Part shown: in pieces, positions 1 to 10,041 of the stretch | Layout: each line of letters begins with the position of its first letter | How positions within the stretch are numbered: the stretch's first letter is position 1 | NCBI GenBank assembly: GCA_902592445.1 | Contig: CACJEN010000007.1 | Location: 1 to 51,408 of the forward strand | Length of the DNA: 51,408 nucleotides | Direction: 5' to 3' | Origin: an uncultured Pelagibacteraceae bacterium | GTDB taxonomy: Bacteria > Pseudomonadota > Alphaproteobacteria > Pelagibacterales > Pelagibacteraceae | Made by a program: the position numbers and the translations under genes | Notes under the pieces: generated by a model | What the model was told of the DNA's origin: nothing | Seen by the model: only the letters and a program-made list of their open reading frames with translations | The model's database searches: none

Positions 1-570
1 TCAGTGGTCCCAAATAAATTTTTAAAAATAAAAAAATATTTTGAACAAATTACCAATAAAAAATGTTATGAGTTAAAAAAAATAAAAATTGAGAAATTAA
101 TCAAAATTAAAGTAAAAAAAAATCAAGTAGGATCTGATAGACTTGCAAATGCAATATCAGTTTTAGAGCCTAATAAAAATTTTATTATTATAGATTTTGG
201 AACAGCAACAACTTTTGATATAGTAATTAATAAAAATTATATTGGAGGTGTTATTGCTCCAGGTGTTCAATTGTCACTTGATAATTTAACCAATAGAGCC
301 TCCTTAATTCCTAAAATAAATTTAAAAAAAATTAAAAATGTTATAGGAAAAAACACATCTTCTGCAATTTATTCTGGTTTTTATCTTGGTTATAACGGTT
401 TGATTGACAATATAATTAAATTGATTATTAAACAAACTCGAAAAAAATTTATGATTGTTTTAACTGGTGGTTTGTCTCACTTATTTAAAAATTCAATAAA
501 TGGAAAAGTTAAAATAAACAAAGATTTAACAATAAATGGTTTATTGAAAGCATCAGATTTAATTAAGTAA
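1..570 (+). CDS. coaX: Type III pantothenate kinase (5'-truncated by window edge)
   Basis: The reading frame is open from the first base (S-V-V-P-N...), so the gene begins upstream and only about the last 190 residues are present. CoaX phosphorylates pantothenate, the first step of coenzyme A synthesis, in the cytoplasm. Visible family motifs are the G-S-D-R segment followed by DFGTATTFD, the ASKHA-fold phosphate-binding and catalytic region of CoaX, then GGVIAPGVQLS and a late LTGG motif. The S-V-V-P at the edge matches the conserved SSVVP element, so the GTG at position 4 is not taken as the start. The next gene, RNase J, follows after 5 bases, and coaX next to rnj is a common alphaproteobacterial arrangement. 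Confidence 0.9.
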   Translation, partial: SVVPNKFLKIKKYFEQITNKKCYELKKIKIEKLIKIKVKKNQVGSDRLANAISVLEPNKNFIIIDFGTATTFDIVINKNYIGGVIAPGVQLSLDNLTNRASLIPKINLKKIKNVIGKNTSSAIYSGFYLGYNGLIDNIIKLIIKQTRKKFMIVLTGGLSHLFKNSINGKVKINKDLTINGLLKASDLIK

Positions 571-575
571 TAAAA

Positions 576-2234
576 ATGAAAGAAGAATTAATTTTTTGTC
601 CTTTAGGTGGATCTGGAGAGATCGGCATGAATATGAACCTTTTTGCTTATGGTAAACAAGATAATCAAAAATGGATAATTGTTGATATAGGTGTTACATT
701 TGCAGATGATACAGTACCTGGTGTAGACTTAATATACCCCGACCCTGGTTTCATAGTTGATAAAAGAGATGACTTACTTGGGATAGTACTGACACATGCA
801 CACGAAGATCACATAGGGGCTATAGCGCATATTTGGCCAAAGCTAAAATGTAAAATTTTTGCAACACCATTTACAGCAGTTTTAATTAATGAAAAATTTA
901 AAGAGAAAAAAATAGATATTTCAGGATATTTAAAAATTGTTCAATTAAACAGCACATTAAATCTTGATCCATTTAAGATTGAGTTTGTAACTTTGACTCA
1001 CTCAATTCTTGAGCCAAACGGTCTAAAAATAGAAACTCCTGTAGGAAATATACTTCATACAGGCGACTGGAAATGTGATCCTGACCCACTGATTGGTGAA
1101 AATATAAACTCAAATAGATTAAAAGAAATCGGCAAAGAAGGTGTTCTCGCTATGATTTGCGACTCAACAAATGTGTTTAGCGCTGGAAGGGCAGGCTCAG
1201 AATTAGATGTAAGAAAAAATATGCTGAAAGTAATGGAAAGACTTGATAAGCGAATTATTATTACTTCCTTCGCTTCAAATGTAGCAAGAATGGAGACTGC
1301 GTTTTATTGTGCAGAAAAGACTGGAAGACAAATTGCTTTAGTTGGAAGATCAATGCATAGAATTTATAAAGCTGCAAGACAATGTGGATATTTAAATAAC
1401 GTAATTGAACCCCTAGATTCTAGAGATGTAAAAAATATATCAAGAGAAAAAATTGTTTACTTGTGCACAGGCAGTCAAGGAGAACCTATGGGTGCCATGA
1501 CTAGAATAGCTAATTATATTCATCCTGACGTATTTATAGAAAGGGGAGATGCAGTTATCTTCTCATCAAAGATAATTCCTGGTAATGAAAAAAAATTATA
1601 TAAATTGCATAATCAGTTAGTTAAAGAGGGTATAGAGGTTATTTCTGAGGATAGTGAATTTATACATGTATCAGGTCATCCAAATAGAGAAGATTTAAAA
1701 GATATGTATAATTGGATTAAACCTAAGTCTGTAATCCCGGTGCACGGCGAACATAGACACATGATAGAACACATAAACTTTGCAAAAGAAATGCAAGTTC
1801 CTTATCCGGTTAAAGTAGAAAATGGAGATATTGTGAGAATATTTCCGGGTGAAAAACCAGAGGTTTACGATAAAGCCCCAAGTGGAAAGTTGTATGTTGA
1901 TGGTAATATTAGTGTTGAAGAAGACGCACAATCAATTAAAGAAAGAAAAAATTTATCAGCAAATGGTTTTGTTGAGGCAACAATTTTAATTACTCCAAAG
2001 GGAAATATTCATAATAAACCTCTATTAACTTTCAAAGGTTTGCCTATTAATGAAAAAGAAGAATTTCAATATGGTCTTGAGGAAGAAATTGAAAAAACTA
2101 CAAAAACATTTTCAATGAATAATAAAAAACAGGAAACAAATCTTATTGAGGCTTTAAAATCAACTTGTAGAAAATATACAAAAGAAAAAACTGGTAAAAG
2201 GCCGCTCACGAATATAAATTTAGTGAGGATTTAG
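576..2234 (+). CDS. rnj: Ribonuclease J
   Basis: This 552-residue protein is an RNase J of the metallo-beta-lactamase/beta-CASP family, which acts as an endo- and 5'-exoribonuclease in mRNA decay and rRNA processing. The zinc-binding HAHEDH motif is at residues 74-79, HTGD at 161-164, CDSTN at 195-199, and the beta-CASP elements HVSGH at 364-368 and PVHGEHRH at 388-395. Length is normal for the family. It starts at ATG 5 bases after coaX and ends directly at the next gene, so it belongs to one plus-strand operon. Nothing looks degraded. Confidence 0.97.
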   Translation: MKEELIFCPLGGSGEIGMNMNLFAYGKQDNQKWIIVDIGVTFADDTVPGVDLIYPDPGFIVDKRDDLLGIVLTHAHEDHIGAIAHIWPKLKCKIFATPFTAVLINEKFKEKKIDISGYLKIVQLNSTLNLDPFKIEFVTLTHSILEPNGLKIETPVGNILHTGDWKCDPDPLIGENINSNRLKEIGKEGVLAMICDSTNVFSAGRAGSELDVRKNMLKVMERLDKRIIITSFASNVARMETAFYCAEKTGRQIALVGRSMHRIYKAARQCGYLNNVIEPLDSRDVKNISREKIVYLCTGSQGEPMGAMTRIANYIHPDVFIERGDAVIFSSKIIPGNEKKLYKLHNQLVKEGIEVISEDSEFIHVSGHPNREDLKDMYNWIKPKSVIPVHGEHRHMIEHINFAKEMQVPYPVKVENGDIVRIFPGEKPEVYDKAPSGKLYVDGNISVEEDAQSIKERKNLSANGFVEATILITPKGNIHNKPLLTFKGLPINEKEEFQYGLEEEIEKTTKTFSMNNKKQETNLIEALKSTCRKYTKEKTGKRPLTNINLVRI

Positions 2235-2480
2235 TTGAGTATTACAGGATCACTGGTAGTTTTTGTTTGTTTATGGTGGATTATATTTTTCGCAATTCTG
2301 CCAATTGATGTAAATAGGGAAAAAAAAGAAAATATAGAGGGTGTTGATCCAGGTGCTCCTGAGAACCCAAAAATTTTAAAAAAAATTGGTTATTCTACTT
2401 TGATTACATCAATTATATTTATAATCATTTATTTATTAGTAAAATATGAATATTTTAATTTAAGAAACTTTATAAACTAA
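2235..2480 (+). CDS. DUF1467 family small membrane protein
   Basis: This 81-residue protein has a membrane segment near residues 5-25 (with W-W-I-I-F-F), a conserved loop with VDPGAPENP, and a second membrane segment near 53-70. That pattern fits the DUF1467 family of alphaproteobacterial inner-membrane proteins, whose function is unknown to me. The start is a TTG immediately after the rnj stop codon, and the stop overlaps the proS start by one base (TAATG), so translation is probably coupled. The position between rnj/coaX and proS is typical of this family. Confidence 0.8.
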   Translation: MSITGSLVVFVCLWWIIFFAILPIDVNREKKENIEGVDPGAPENPKILKKIGYSTLITSIIFIIIYLLVKYEYFNLRNFIN

Positions 2481-3808
2481 TGTATTTTTCAAAATCATTT
2501 ATTCCAATTCTCAAAAATAATCCCACAGAGGCTAAAATAAAATCTCATCAATTAATGCTCAGAGTAGGAATGATTAAACAGTCTTCTGCTGGAATTTACT
2601 CATGGTTACCATTAGGCTTTAAAGTGATGAAAAAAATTGAACAAATTGTAAGAGAAGAACAAGATAGAGTTGGTGTGCAAGAAATATTAATGCCAACAAT
2701 TCAATCATCAGAAATCTGGAAGGAAAGTGGTCGTTACGATGATTATGGTGAAGAAATGTTACGTATAAAAGATCGTCAAAACAGAGAAATGCTTTACGGA
2801 CCTACAAATGAAGAACTAGTTACTGAAATTTTTAGATCGAGTATTAAATCATACAAATCTCTACCACAGTTACTCTACCATATTCAATGGAAATTTAGAG
2901 ATGAACTGCGTCCAAGGTTTGGAATCATGAGATGTAGAGAGTTTTATATGAAAGACGCTTACTCATTTGATTTAACAGATGATGATGCATTATTTTCTTA
3001 CAATAAATTTTTTCTTTCCTATCTAAGAACATTCAAAAGATTGAACTTATCAGCTATACCAATGGCAGCAGACACTGGACCTATTGGAGGAAATTTATCT
3101 CATGAATTTATCATATTAGCTGAAACAGGAGAGAGTAAAATTTATACAGATAAAAGAATTTTTGAAGTTAACAGTAAAATTGCTAAAATTGAAAAAAATT
3201 CATTAAATACATTAAGAGAAGAGTATGAAAAATTTTATGCAGTGACAGATGAAAAGTTTGACAAAGAAGAGTTTGAAAAAAAAGTTTCAGAAAATCAAAG
3301 AATTAATACTAAAGGGATTGAAGTGGGGCACATTTTTTATTTTGGAGATAAATATTCAAAGCCAATGAATGCGGCAGTTGATTTTAATGGAAAAAAGGAA
3401 TTTGTTAAAATGGGATCTTATGGAATAGGTGTATCAAGATTAGTAGGCGCCATAATTGAGGCAAAATACGATGATAAAAATGAAATTATGAAATGGCCAA
3501 TTTCAGTAGCTCCATATCACTGTGCAATATTACCAATGATTAATAAAAATGATAATTCTAATTTAGAAAAATCAAATAAAATTTTTGAACATTTGAATAA
3601 AAATAATATAGATACCATTATTGATGATACCGACGAAAATATTTCAGCAAAGATAAAAAAATTTAATTTGATCGGAATCCCATTTCAATTGATATTAGGA
3701 AAAAAATCAGAGGGAGACACTTTTGAATTTAGAGAGGTTGGAAAAGAAACACAAAATTTGAAAATTGAAGAAATAATTACTCAAATTAAAAAAGCAAAAT
3801 CAAATTGA
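2480..3808 (+). CDS. proS: Prolyl-tRNA synthetase (short, no editing insertion)
   Basis: This is a class II aminoacyl-tRNA synthetase that charges tRNA-Pro. The 442 residues include GPTNEE at 107-112, motif 2 (FRDE...R) at 139-152, motif 3 (MGSYGIGVSR) at 311-320 and an anticodon-binding domain from about 345 to the end. Most bacterial ProRS enzymes are about 570 residues and carry an editing domain between motifs 2 and 3. Here that insertion is absent, as is usual in alphaproteobacteria. The gene overlaps its upstream neighbour by one base and the permease gene downstream by four. Confidence 0.97.
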   Translation: MYFSKSFIPILKNNPTEAKIKSHQLMLRVGMIKQSSAGIYSWLPLGFKVMKKIEQIVREEQDRVGVQEILMPTIQSSEIWKESGRYDDYGEEMLRIKDRQNREMLYGPTNEELVTEIFRSSIKSYKSLPQLLYHIQWKFRDELRPRFGIMRCREFYMKDAYSFDLTDDDALFSYNKFFLSYLRTFKRLNLSAIPMAADTGPIGGNLSHEFIILAETGESKIYTDKRIFEVNSKIAKIEKNSLNTLREEYEKFYAVTDEKFDKEEFEKKVSENQRINTKGIEVGHIFYFGDKYSKPMNAAVDFNGKKEFVKMGSYGIGVSRLVGAIIEAKYDDKNEIMKWPISVAPYHCAILPMINKNDNSNLEKSNKIFEHLNKNNIDTIIDDTDENISAKIKKFNLIGIPFQLILGKKSEGDTFEFREVGKETQNLKIEEIITQIKKAKSN

Positions 3809-5034
3809 TAAATACATTAGAAAAAGAAGTAATCTTTAGATTTCTTAAAAGTAGAAAAAAAGATAGTTTTTTAAATTTAATCTCAATTTTTTCCTTTATA
3901 GGAATCACGCTAGGTGTGGCTGTTTTAATTGTAGTTATGTCGGTAATGAATGGATTTAGAACCGAATTAATCAACAAAATAGTTGGTTTCAATGCACATG
4001 CAGTTGTTAAATCTTATGATAAAAAACTAAAAATTGATTTCGACATAACCAAAAATATCTCAAATGAGATAGATAATATTATTTTTAGCAATGATGGTGA
4101 AGCGGTTATACTTAATAAAAACTCAACAAAAGGAGTTTTGTTAAAAGGTTTTTTATCTCAGGATTTTTCTAAACTTAATATTTTACAAAATGAAAATTTT
4201 TTTGGATTAAAAACGTTAAATGAAAATGAAATATCAATCGGAAAAGATTTAAGTATAAATTTTAATTTAGATATTGGTGATAAAATAACAATAATGTCAC
4301 CTGTAGGTGTTCAGACTATAGTTGGCAATCTTCCTAAACAGGAAGTATTTAAGATTACATCAATATTTGACAGTGGTTTATCTGATTATAATGAAAATGT
4401 AGCTTATATAAACCTTAAAACTTTAGAGGATTTATTTGATAAAAATGAAAATCAAAGATTTTTAGAATTTTATTTTAAAAACCCTAATGATGTAGATAGC
4501 TTAAAAAATAAATTATTAAATATATATAATGGAGAATATGTTTATACTTGGGCTGATTTGAATTCTTCATTATTTTCTGCTTTAAAAGTTGAAAGAAATG
4601 TGATGTTTATTATTTTATCACTAATAATTATTGTAGCAGCATTCAATATTATATCTGGCTTAACGATTTTAGTTAAAAATAAAACAAGAGATATCGGTAT
4701 ATTAAAATCTATAGGAGTTCAAAACTCTTCAATAAAAAAAATATTTTTTATGATTGGTTTTATTATTGGCACCACTGCTACAATCTTTGGTGTTATTATT
4801 GGTACTCTATTCTCAATTTATATAGAAAATATCCGAGCTTTTATTAGTGAAATTTTTAATATAACGTTATTTCCAGAAGAGATTTATTTTTTAAGTAAAA
4901 TGCCATCTGAAATTAATCTTCAATCTATTATTTTAATTTCTTTTTGCTCAATTATTTCAACAGTAATTGTATCAATTTTTCCAGCTTCACAAGCAGCAAA
5001 ACTAGATGCAGTAAAAACTTTAAAATATGAGTAA
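3805..5034 (+). CDS. Lipoprotein-releasing ABC permease, LolC/LolE (LolF-like) type
   Basis: This 409-residue protein has the architecture of the lipoprotein-releasing permease. There is one membrane helix near residues 24-46, a large periplasmic MacB-like domain (about 50-260) and three C-terminal helices near 265-285, 308-335 and 375-395. With LolD it extracts outer-membrane lipoproteins from the inner membrane. Only one permease gene is present here, so the complex may be a homodimer, as described for LolF systems. That is an inference, since a second permease could lie elsewhere. The start is a TTG overlapping the proS stop by four bases, and the next ATG is inside the first helix. Confidence 0.88.
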   Translation: MINTLEKEVIFRFLKSRKKDSFLNLISIFSFIGITLGVAVLIVVMSVMNGFRTELINKIVGFNAHAVVKSYDKKLKIDFDITKNISNEIDNIIFSNDGEAVILNKNSTKGVLLKGFLSQDFSKLNILQNENFFGLKTLNENEISIGKDLSINFNLDIGDKITIMSPVGVQTIVGNLPKQEVFKITSIFDSGLSDYNENVAYINLKTLEDLFDKNENQRFLEFYFKNPNDVDSLKNKLLNIYNGEYVYTWADLNSSLFSALKVERNVMFIILSLIIIVAAFNIISGLTILVKNKTRDIGILKSIGVQNSSIKKIFFMIGFIIGTTATIFGVIIGTLFSIYIENIRAFISEIFNITLFPEEIYFLSKMPSEINLQSIILISFCSIISTVIVSIFPASQAAKLDAVKTLKYE

Positions 5035-5713
5035 TTTTATTGTATTAAAAAATATTAAAAAAAAATATTTTTCACAAACTAATATCAAAGTTTTAAATGA
5101 TATCAGTTTTACTTTTGAAAAAGGTAAAATTTATTCTTTGGTTGGACCATCTGGTTCGGGTAAATCAACGCTTTTAAATTTGTTGTCTTTAATAGACGAG
5201 CCAAACTCAGGATCGATTGAAATTTTAAGTAAAAAAATAAATTTTCAAAAAAAAGTAGAAAATGATAAAATCAGATCCAAAAAAATTGGTATCATTTATC
5301 AAGATAAAAATTTACTGAGTGATTTTACCGCTTTAGAAAATATTTATTTACCTAAATTATTGTTAACAAACGACAAAAAAAACTCTATTGAGACAGCTAA
5401 AAAAATTAGTAAAAAAGTTAATCTATCCACAAGATTAAATCATTATCCATCAGAGTTATCAGGTGGAGAAATTCAGAGGGTTGCTATCTCAAGAGCATTA
5501 ATCAATGAACCCGAAATAATATTGGCAGATGAACCAACAGGAAGTTTGGATTTTGATAATGCTAAACAAATATTTAAAATTTTATTTAATTTAAAAAATA
5601 AAAATCGTGTTATAATTTTTGCAACTCATAATAGATATTTTGCAAATATGGCAGATTGCAAATTGCAAATGATAAATGGTAAGTTAAAATTTATCAATGC
5701 AAGAATCGATTAA
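5027..5713 (+). CDS. lolD: Lipoprotein-releasing ABC ATPase LolD
   Basis: This 228-residue ABC ATPase powers lipoprotein release together with the preceding permease. The Walker A motif GPSGSGKST is at residues 40-48, the Q-loop (YQD) at 91-93, the signature LSGGE at 144-148, Walker B (ILADEP) at 165-170 and the H-loop histidine near 201. It overlaps the permease gene by 8 bases (ATGAGTAA) and dnaE by 17 bases. The LolD assignment rests on the adjacent LolC/E-type permease, because related MacB or FtsE ATPases share the same motifs. Confidence 0.9.
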   Translation: MSNFIVLKNIKKKYFSQTNIKVLNDISFTFEKGKIYSLVGPSGSGKSTLLNLLSLIDEPNSGSIEILSKKINFQKKVENDKIRSKKIGIIYQDKNLLSDFTALENIYLPKLLLTNDKKNSIETAKKISKKVNLSTRLNHYPSELSGGEIQRVAISRALINEPEIILADEPTGSLDFDNAKQIFKILFNLKNKNRVIIFATHNRYFANMADCKLQMINGKLKFINARID

Positions 5714-8700
5714 TAAAACATTTAATCATTTTAAAATACACACACAATATTCTATTTGTGAAGGTGCTGCAAAAATAGATTTGCTAAAAGATCATTGCAA
5801 GTCAAATAAAATACAATCTTTAGGAATATCCGACACTGCAAATTTGTGTGGTGCACTTGAATTTTCTGAAAGTATATCCTCTGTTGGAACTCAACCAATA
5901 ATTGGAACCCAAATTAATATTAAATACAAGGATTATTATGGATTAATTCCTTTAATAGCCAAAAATTATATAGGATATAAAAATATAATCGAATTATCTT
6001 CAAAATCATATTTAGAAAATGATTCTACGCATGCTCCACATTGCAATTTTGAGGATTTAATTGATTTTAGAGATGGAATTATCATCCTATCAGGTTCAAT
6101 TAACTCTTTATCAGGCAATCTTTTTAATAAAGGACTTTTAGATGAAGTAACTAGTATTTACAAAACTCTTTCCAAAAATTTTTCTGATAATTTTTTTATT
6201 GAAATACAAAGACATAATGATGCTAATGAAAAACAATTTGAGAATTACAATCTAGAGCAGTCTAAAATTTTAAATTTACCAATCATTGCCACTAACGAAG
6301 TTTTCTACATTGATAAATCAATGCATGAGGCACATGATGCTTTAATGTGTATTGGAAAAAAAACATATATTAATGATAGTAATAGAAACAAGCTTTCAAA
6401 TAATCATTACTTAAAAAGTTCTGATGAAATGATAGAATTGTTCAAAGATCTTCCAGAGGCACTCGATAATAACTTTAACCTTCCTTATAGATGTAATTAT
6501 AGACCATTGCCATCAAAGCCAATTTTGCCAAATATTTCAGATAATGACATTGATACAAATCAAGCTTTAATTAATGAATCTTTAAGTGGTCTTAAAGAAA
6601 AATTTGAAAAACATTTCAATGTCAACGAAACAGAATTGAATAGTAATGATGATTTTAAAAAATATAAAATAAGACTAGATCATGAAATTAGCATTATAAC
6701 CAAAATGAATTACTCTGGTTATTTTTTAATAGTTTCTGATTATATTAAGTGGGCAAAAAATAATAATATTCCAGTTGGACCTGGAAGAGGGTCCGGTGCA
6801 GGTTCTTTAGTCGCATGGTGCCTTTCAATTACAGATATTGACCCAATTAAATTTAATTTAATTTTTGAGAGATTTTTAAACCCAGATAGAATTTCAATGC
6901 CAGATTTTGATATAGATTTCTGTGAGGAAAAGAGGGATTTAGTCTTTGAATATTTAAAAACAAAATATTCTAACAGCGTAGCTCATATAATTACTTTTGG
7001 TAAACTAAAAGCAAGGATGGTTATTAGAGATGTTGGAAGAGTATTAGGATTACCCTATGGTTTTATAGATAGTATTTGTAAAATGATTCCATTTGATCCC
7101 TCAAGACCATTGAATTTACAAGAAAGCATTAATGTTGAGCCTAGACTTCAAAAATTAATACAGGAAGATAAGAGAGTAAATAGGCTTATAGAATTATCAT
7201 TAAAACTAGAAGGCCTTAATAGAAACGTCGCGACTCATGCAGCTGGAGTTGTAATAGCAGATAAAAAATTAACAGAAACTACACCATTATATAAAGATTC
7301 TTCATCAGACCTACTATTACCTTCGACCCAATTTGATATGTATTCTGCCGAAAATGCTGGATTGGTAAAATTTGATTTTTTAGGCTTAAAAACTCTAACT
7401 GTAATCGACAAAACACAAAAACTAGTAAATGAAAAAAATCCCAATTTTAAAATAGATAAAATTAATTACGAAGATCAAAAAGTATTTGATTTATTATCTA
7501 ATGGTAAAACAGTTGGACTATTTCAACTTGAAAGCTCAGGAATGAAAGATGCTTTAGTAAATATGAAACCTAATAGATTGGAAGATATTATTGCTCTAGT
7601 TGCTCTGTATAGACCAGGACCAATGAGCAACATACCAATTTATAATGATTGCAAACATGGACTAAAAGAACCTGATTATCTTCATCCAAAATTAGAAAAA
7701 ATTTTAAAACCAACCTATGGAGTAATAATTTATCAAGAACAAGTTATGCAAATAGCACAAGTCTTATCTGGTTTCACAGCTGGTGAAGCGGATATTTTAA
7801 GAAGAGCAATGGGAAAAAAAAAAAGAGCTGAACTTGAAAAACAAAAACAAAGATTTGTAGAGGGAGCATTCAAAAATGGTATTAGTAAAGATATTGCAGC
7901 AGGCATTTTTCTAAAAATAGAACCTTTTGCTGAGTATGGGTTTAACAAAAGCCATGCAGCAGCATATGCAGTAATTGCCTACCAAACTGCATATTTAAAA
8001 ACATATTATCCTCATGAATTTTTTGCAGCATCTATGTCAATGGAACTATCAAATCAAAAAAAATTAAGTGAATTTTATGAGGAATTAAAAAGATTAAATA
8101 TTGAAATTGTTAGACCAGATATAAATAAATGTTCTGCAGATTTTACCTCAAATGGTAAACAATTTTTTTATGCACTTGGCGCTATTAAAAATGTTGGTTA
8201 TGAAGCAATTTCGAATATTGTTAAAGAAAGAAAAAATAATGGAGAATATAAAAACTTATCTGATTTTGTAAAAAGAGTTGATCCAAAGGATATAAATAAA
8301 CTTCAATTGGAAGGTTTAGTTAGAGGTGGTGCATTTGATAATTTGAACGAAAATAGACAATCTATTTATAATTCTATTCCAAACATTATATTAAAATCAA
8401 AAAATCATTTTGAAAATAAACAAGCTAACCAATTCGATTTATTTGATGATACATTAAGTGGTGAAGAAAATATTTTAGATGAGATTGAGGATTGGAATAT
8501 TGATATTAGACTTACAAATGAGTTTGAGACACTAGGTTTTTATATTTCAGATCATCCTTTGAACCAATATAAATCTATATTCGATCAATACAATATTGTA
8601 AGTTTTGATAATTTTCAAAATGATGAAAATTTATTAAGTTCTAACATTGCTTGCACAGTTTTAAAAGTACAAGAAAAAAAAACACAAAAAGGAACATCTT

Positions 8701-9107
8701 ATGCAATAATTAAATTTTCAGACTTAAATAGTGTTTTTGAATTATTTGTTTTTTCAGATAATTTTGAAATTAACCGTGAAGTTTTAATAGAAGGAAATTC
8801 TCTGATGTTGACTTTAATGAAAAATTATATTGATGAGAAAAAAATACAAAAAAAAATAAATGTTAAAAAAATTGTTACTTTAAAAGAAGTAATCAATAAA
8901 CCCATAGATTTACTAAAACTTAAATTTAATAATTTATCTGAATTGGAGAAAATTAAACATCTTAATAAAGATAAAGGTAAAACAACAATTAAATTCGAAT
9001 TACAGGATCAAAACAATAAATTAGTTTTTGATTTAAAAGATAAAAGAAAAATTGACTTTAAGCAGCTAAATACACTAAAAATTAAGGAAAATTTAATACT
9101 AGATTGA
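5697..9107 (+). CDS. dnaE: DNA polymerase III alpha subunit
   Basis: This 1136-residue protein is the replicative polymerase of the C family, DnaE1 type. It starts with a PHP domain (H11 and H15 in the H-F-K-I-H motif). The polymerase core has GPGRGSGAGS at 361-370 and the catalytic aspartates of PDFDIDF at 402-408, with the third aspartate at about 560 in FDFLGLK. A helix-hairpin-helix region and an OB-fold domain (about 985-1075) follow. The length is close to the E. coli enzyme. The gene starts inside the lolD reading frame and ends the first plus-strand block, before the rpsB leader. Confidence 0.98.
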   Translation: MQESINKTFNHFKIHTQYSICEGAAKIDLLKDHCKSNKIQSLGISDTANLCGALEFSESISSVGTQPIIGTQINIKYKDYYGLIPLIAKNYIGYKNIIELSSKSYLENDSTHAPHCNFEDLIDFRDGIIILSGSINSLSGNLFNKGLLDEVTSIYKTLSKNFSDNFFIEIQRHNDANEKQFENYNLEQSKILNLPIIATNEVFYIDKSMHEAHDALMCIGKKTYINDSNRNKLSNNHYLKSSDEMIELFKDLPEALDNNFNLPYRCNYRPLPSKPILPNISDNDIDTNQALINESLSGLKEKFEKHFNVNETELNSNDDFKKYKIRLDHEISIITKMNYSGYFLIVSDYIKWAKNNNIPVGPGRGSGAGSLVAWCLSITDIDPIKFNLIFERFLNPDRISMPDFDIDFCEEKRDLVFEYLKTKYSNSVAHIITFGKLKARMVIRDVGRVLGLPYGFIDSICKMIPFDPSRPLNLQESINVEPRLQKLIQEDKRVNRLIELSLKLEGLNRNVATHAAGVVIADKKLTETTPLYKDSSSDLLLPSTQFDMYSAENAGLVKFDFLGLKTLTVIDKTQKLVNEKNPNFKIDKINYEDQKVFDLLSNGKTVGLFQLESSGMKDALVNMKPNRLEDIIALVALYRPGPMSNIPIYNDCKHGLKEPDYLHPKLEKILKPTYGVIIYQEQVMQIAQVLSGFTAGEADILRRAMGKKKRAELEKQKQRFVEGAFKNGISKDIAAGIFLKIEPFAEYGFNKSHAAAYAVIAYQTAYLKTYYPHEFFAASMSMELSNQKKLSEFYEELKRLNIEIVRPDINKCSADFTSNGKQFFYALGAIKNVGYEAISNIVKERKNNGEYKNLSDFVKRVDPKDINKLQLEGLVRGGAFDNLNENRQSIYNSIPNIILKSKNHFENKQANQFDLFDDTLSGEENILDEIEDWNIDIRLTNEFETLGFYISDHPLNQYKSIFDQYNIVSFDNFQNDENLLSSNIACTVLKVQEKKTQKGTSYAIIKFSDLNSVFELFVFSDNFEINREVLIEGNSLMLTLMKNYIDEKKIQKKINVKKIVTLKEVINKPIDLLKLKFNNLSELEKIKHLNKDKGKTTIKFELQDQNNKLVFDLKDKRKIDFKQLNTLKIKENLILD

Positions 9108-9160
9108 AAATAATTCTTGAAATTATAATTTAAAATTGTATTTAGTTCTAAATTAACACG

Positions 9161-9225
9161 CACACAATTATTGGTTTTATACCTCCGGTCCCTTTGGGGC
9201 AACAATTGTGGTGGCATAACCGGGA
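9161..9225 (+). promoter_or_regulatory. Structured RNA leader of rpsB with possible pseudoknot over the RBS
   Basis: In the 123-base gap between dnaE and rpsB lies a stretch far richer in G and C than its surroundings. CACAATT at 9163-9169 is complementary to AATTGTG at 9204-9210. Inside this stem GGT (9173-9175) can pair with ACC (9181-9183), and CCC (9190-9192) with GGG (9196-9198). In addition CCGGT at 9185-9189 is complementary to ACCGG at 9219-9223, just before the rpsB start and overlapping its only Shine-Dalgarno-like bases (GGGA, 9222-9225). A leader upstream of ribosomal protein S2 genes is known from comparative genomics of SAR11. Autoregulation by S2 is the natural inference. The pairing is read by eye, not folded. 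Confidence 0.75.
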
Positions 9226-9230
9226 ATAAA

Positions 9231-10013
9231 ATGAAAATACCAAATCTTACAATTGAACAACTTTTAGAAGCTGGCGTACATTTAGGTCATAAAACTTTAC
9301 GATGGAATCCAAAAATGAAAAAATATATTTTTGGCAAAAGAGACTCCATACATATAATAGACCTCACACAAACATTGGAATTAACCAACGTTGCACTTGA
9401 GAAGGTTTATTCAACAATCTCTAATAATGGGAAAATTTTGTTTATATCTACCAAAAAACAGGCATCAGAAGCTATTGCTGAGCTTGCTAAAGAAACTGAT
9501 CAATATTATGTTAATTATAGATGGCTTGGTGGTATGTTAACCAATTGGGGTACAATCTCTAACTCTATTAAAAAATTAAATAAAATAAATAACGATTTAT
9601 CTTCTGAAAATAGAGGTTTTACCAAAAAAGAACTTTTAAAAATGAGCGGACAAAGAGACAAATTGCAAAGATCTCTAGGTGGGATTGCAGAAATGAAAAA
9701 AGTTCCAGATCTTGTGTTCATAATTGATACAAATTACGAGTCACTTGCGATTAAAGAGTCCATTAAATTGAACATACCGATTGTCGCAATTTTAGATACT
9801 AATTCTAATCCCGATGGTATTGATTTTCCAATTCCAGGCAATGATGATGCTAGACGTTCAATAGATCTTTACTGTAATCTACTAAAAGAAACGATAAATA
9901 ATGCGAAAAAAAACCTCCCTAATATTGATGAAGTTAAGAATCAAAATAAATCTGACTTGAAACCACTAGACATATCAGGTGATAAACCTGAAGGTAAAAA
10001 TAAAATTAACTAA
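9231..10013 (+). CDS. rpsB: 30S ribosomal protein S2
   Basis: This 260-residue protein is ribosomal protein S2. Recognisable segments are [19 protein letters not shown] near the N-terminus, the [10 protein letters not shown] motif and the [19 protein letters not shown] segment. The start chosen is the ATG at 9231 (M-K-I-P-N-L-T), because the frame upstream runs through the structured leader. The C-terminal tail of about 25 residues is lysine- and asparagine-rich and poorly conserved. rpsB is followed by tsf after a 28-base gap, the near-universal bacterial pair. Confidence 0.98.
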   Translation: MKIPNLTIEQLLEAGVHLGHKTLRWNPKMKKYIFGKRDSIHIIDLTQTLELTNVALEKVYSTISNNGKILFISTKKQASEAIAELAKETDQYYVNYRWLGGMLTNWGTISNSIKKLNKINNDLSSENRGFTKKELLKMSGQRDKLQRSLGGIAEMKKVPDLVFIIDTNYESLAIKESIKLNIPIVAILDTNSNPDGIDFPIPGNDDARRSIDLYCNLLKETINNAKKNLPNIDEVKNQNKSDLKPLDISGDKPEGKNKIN

Positions 10014-10041
10014 ATTAAATTAATCTTGCAGAAAATTACTT

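Noticed and set aside
9171..9230. Longer rpsB start upstream of 9231
   Set aside because: The added residues would be coded by the structured leader and do not resemble S2. The ATG at 9231 gives the normal N-terminus.
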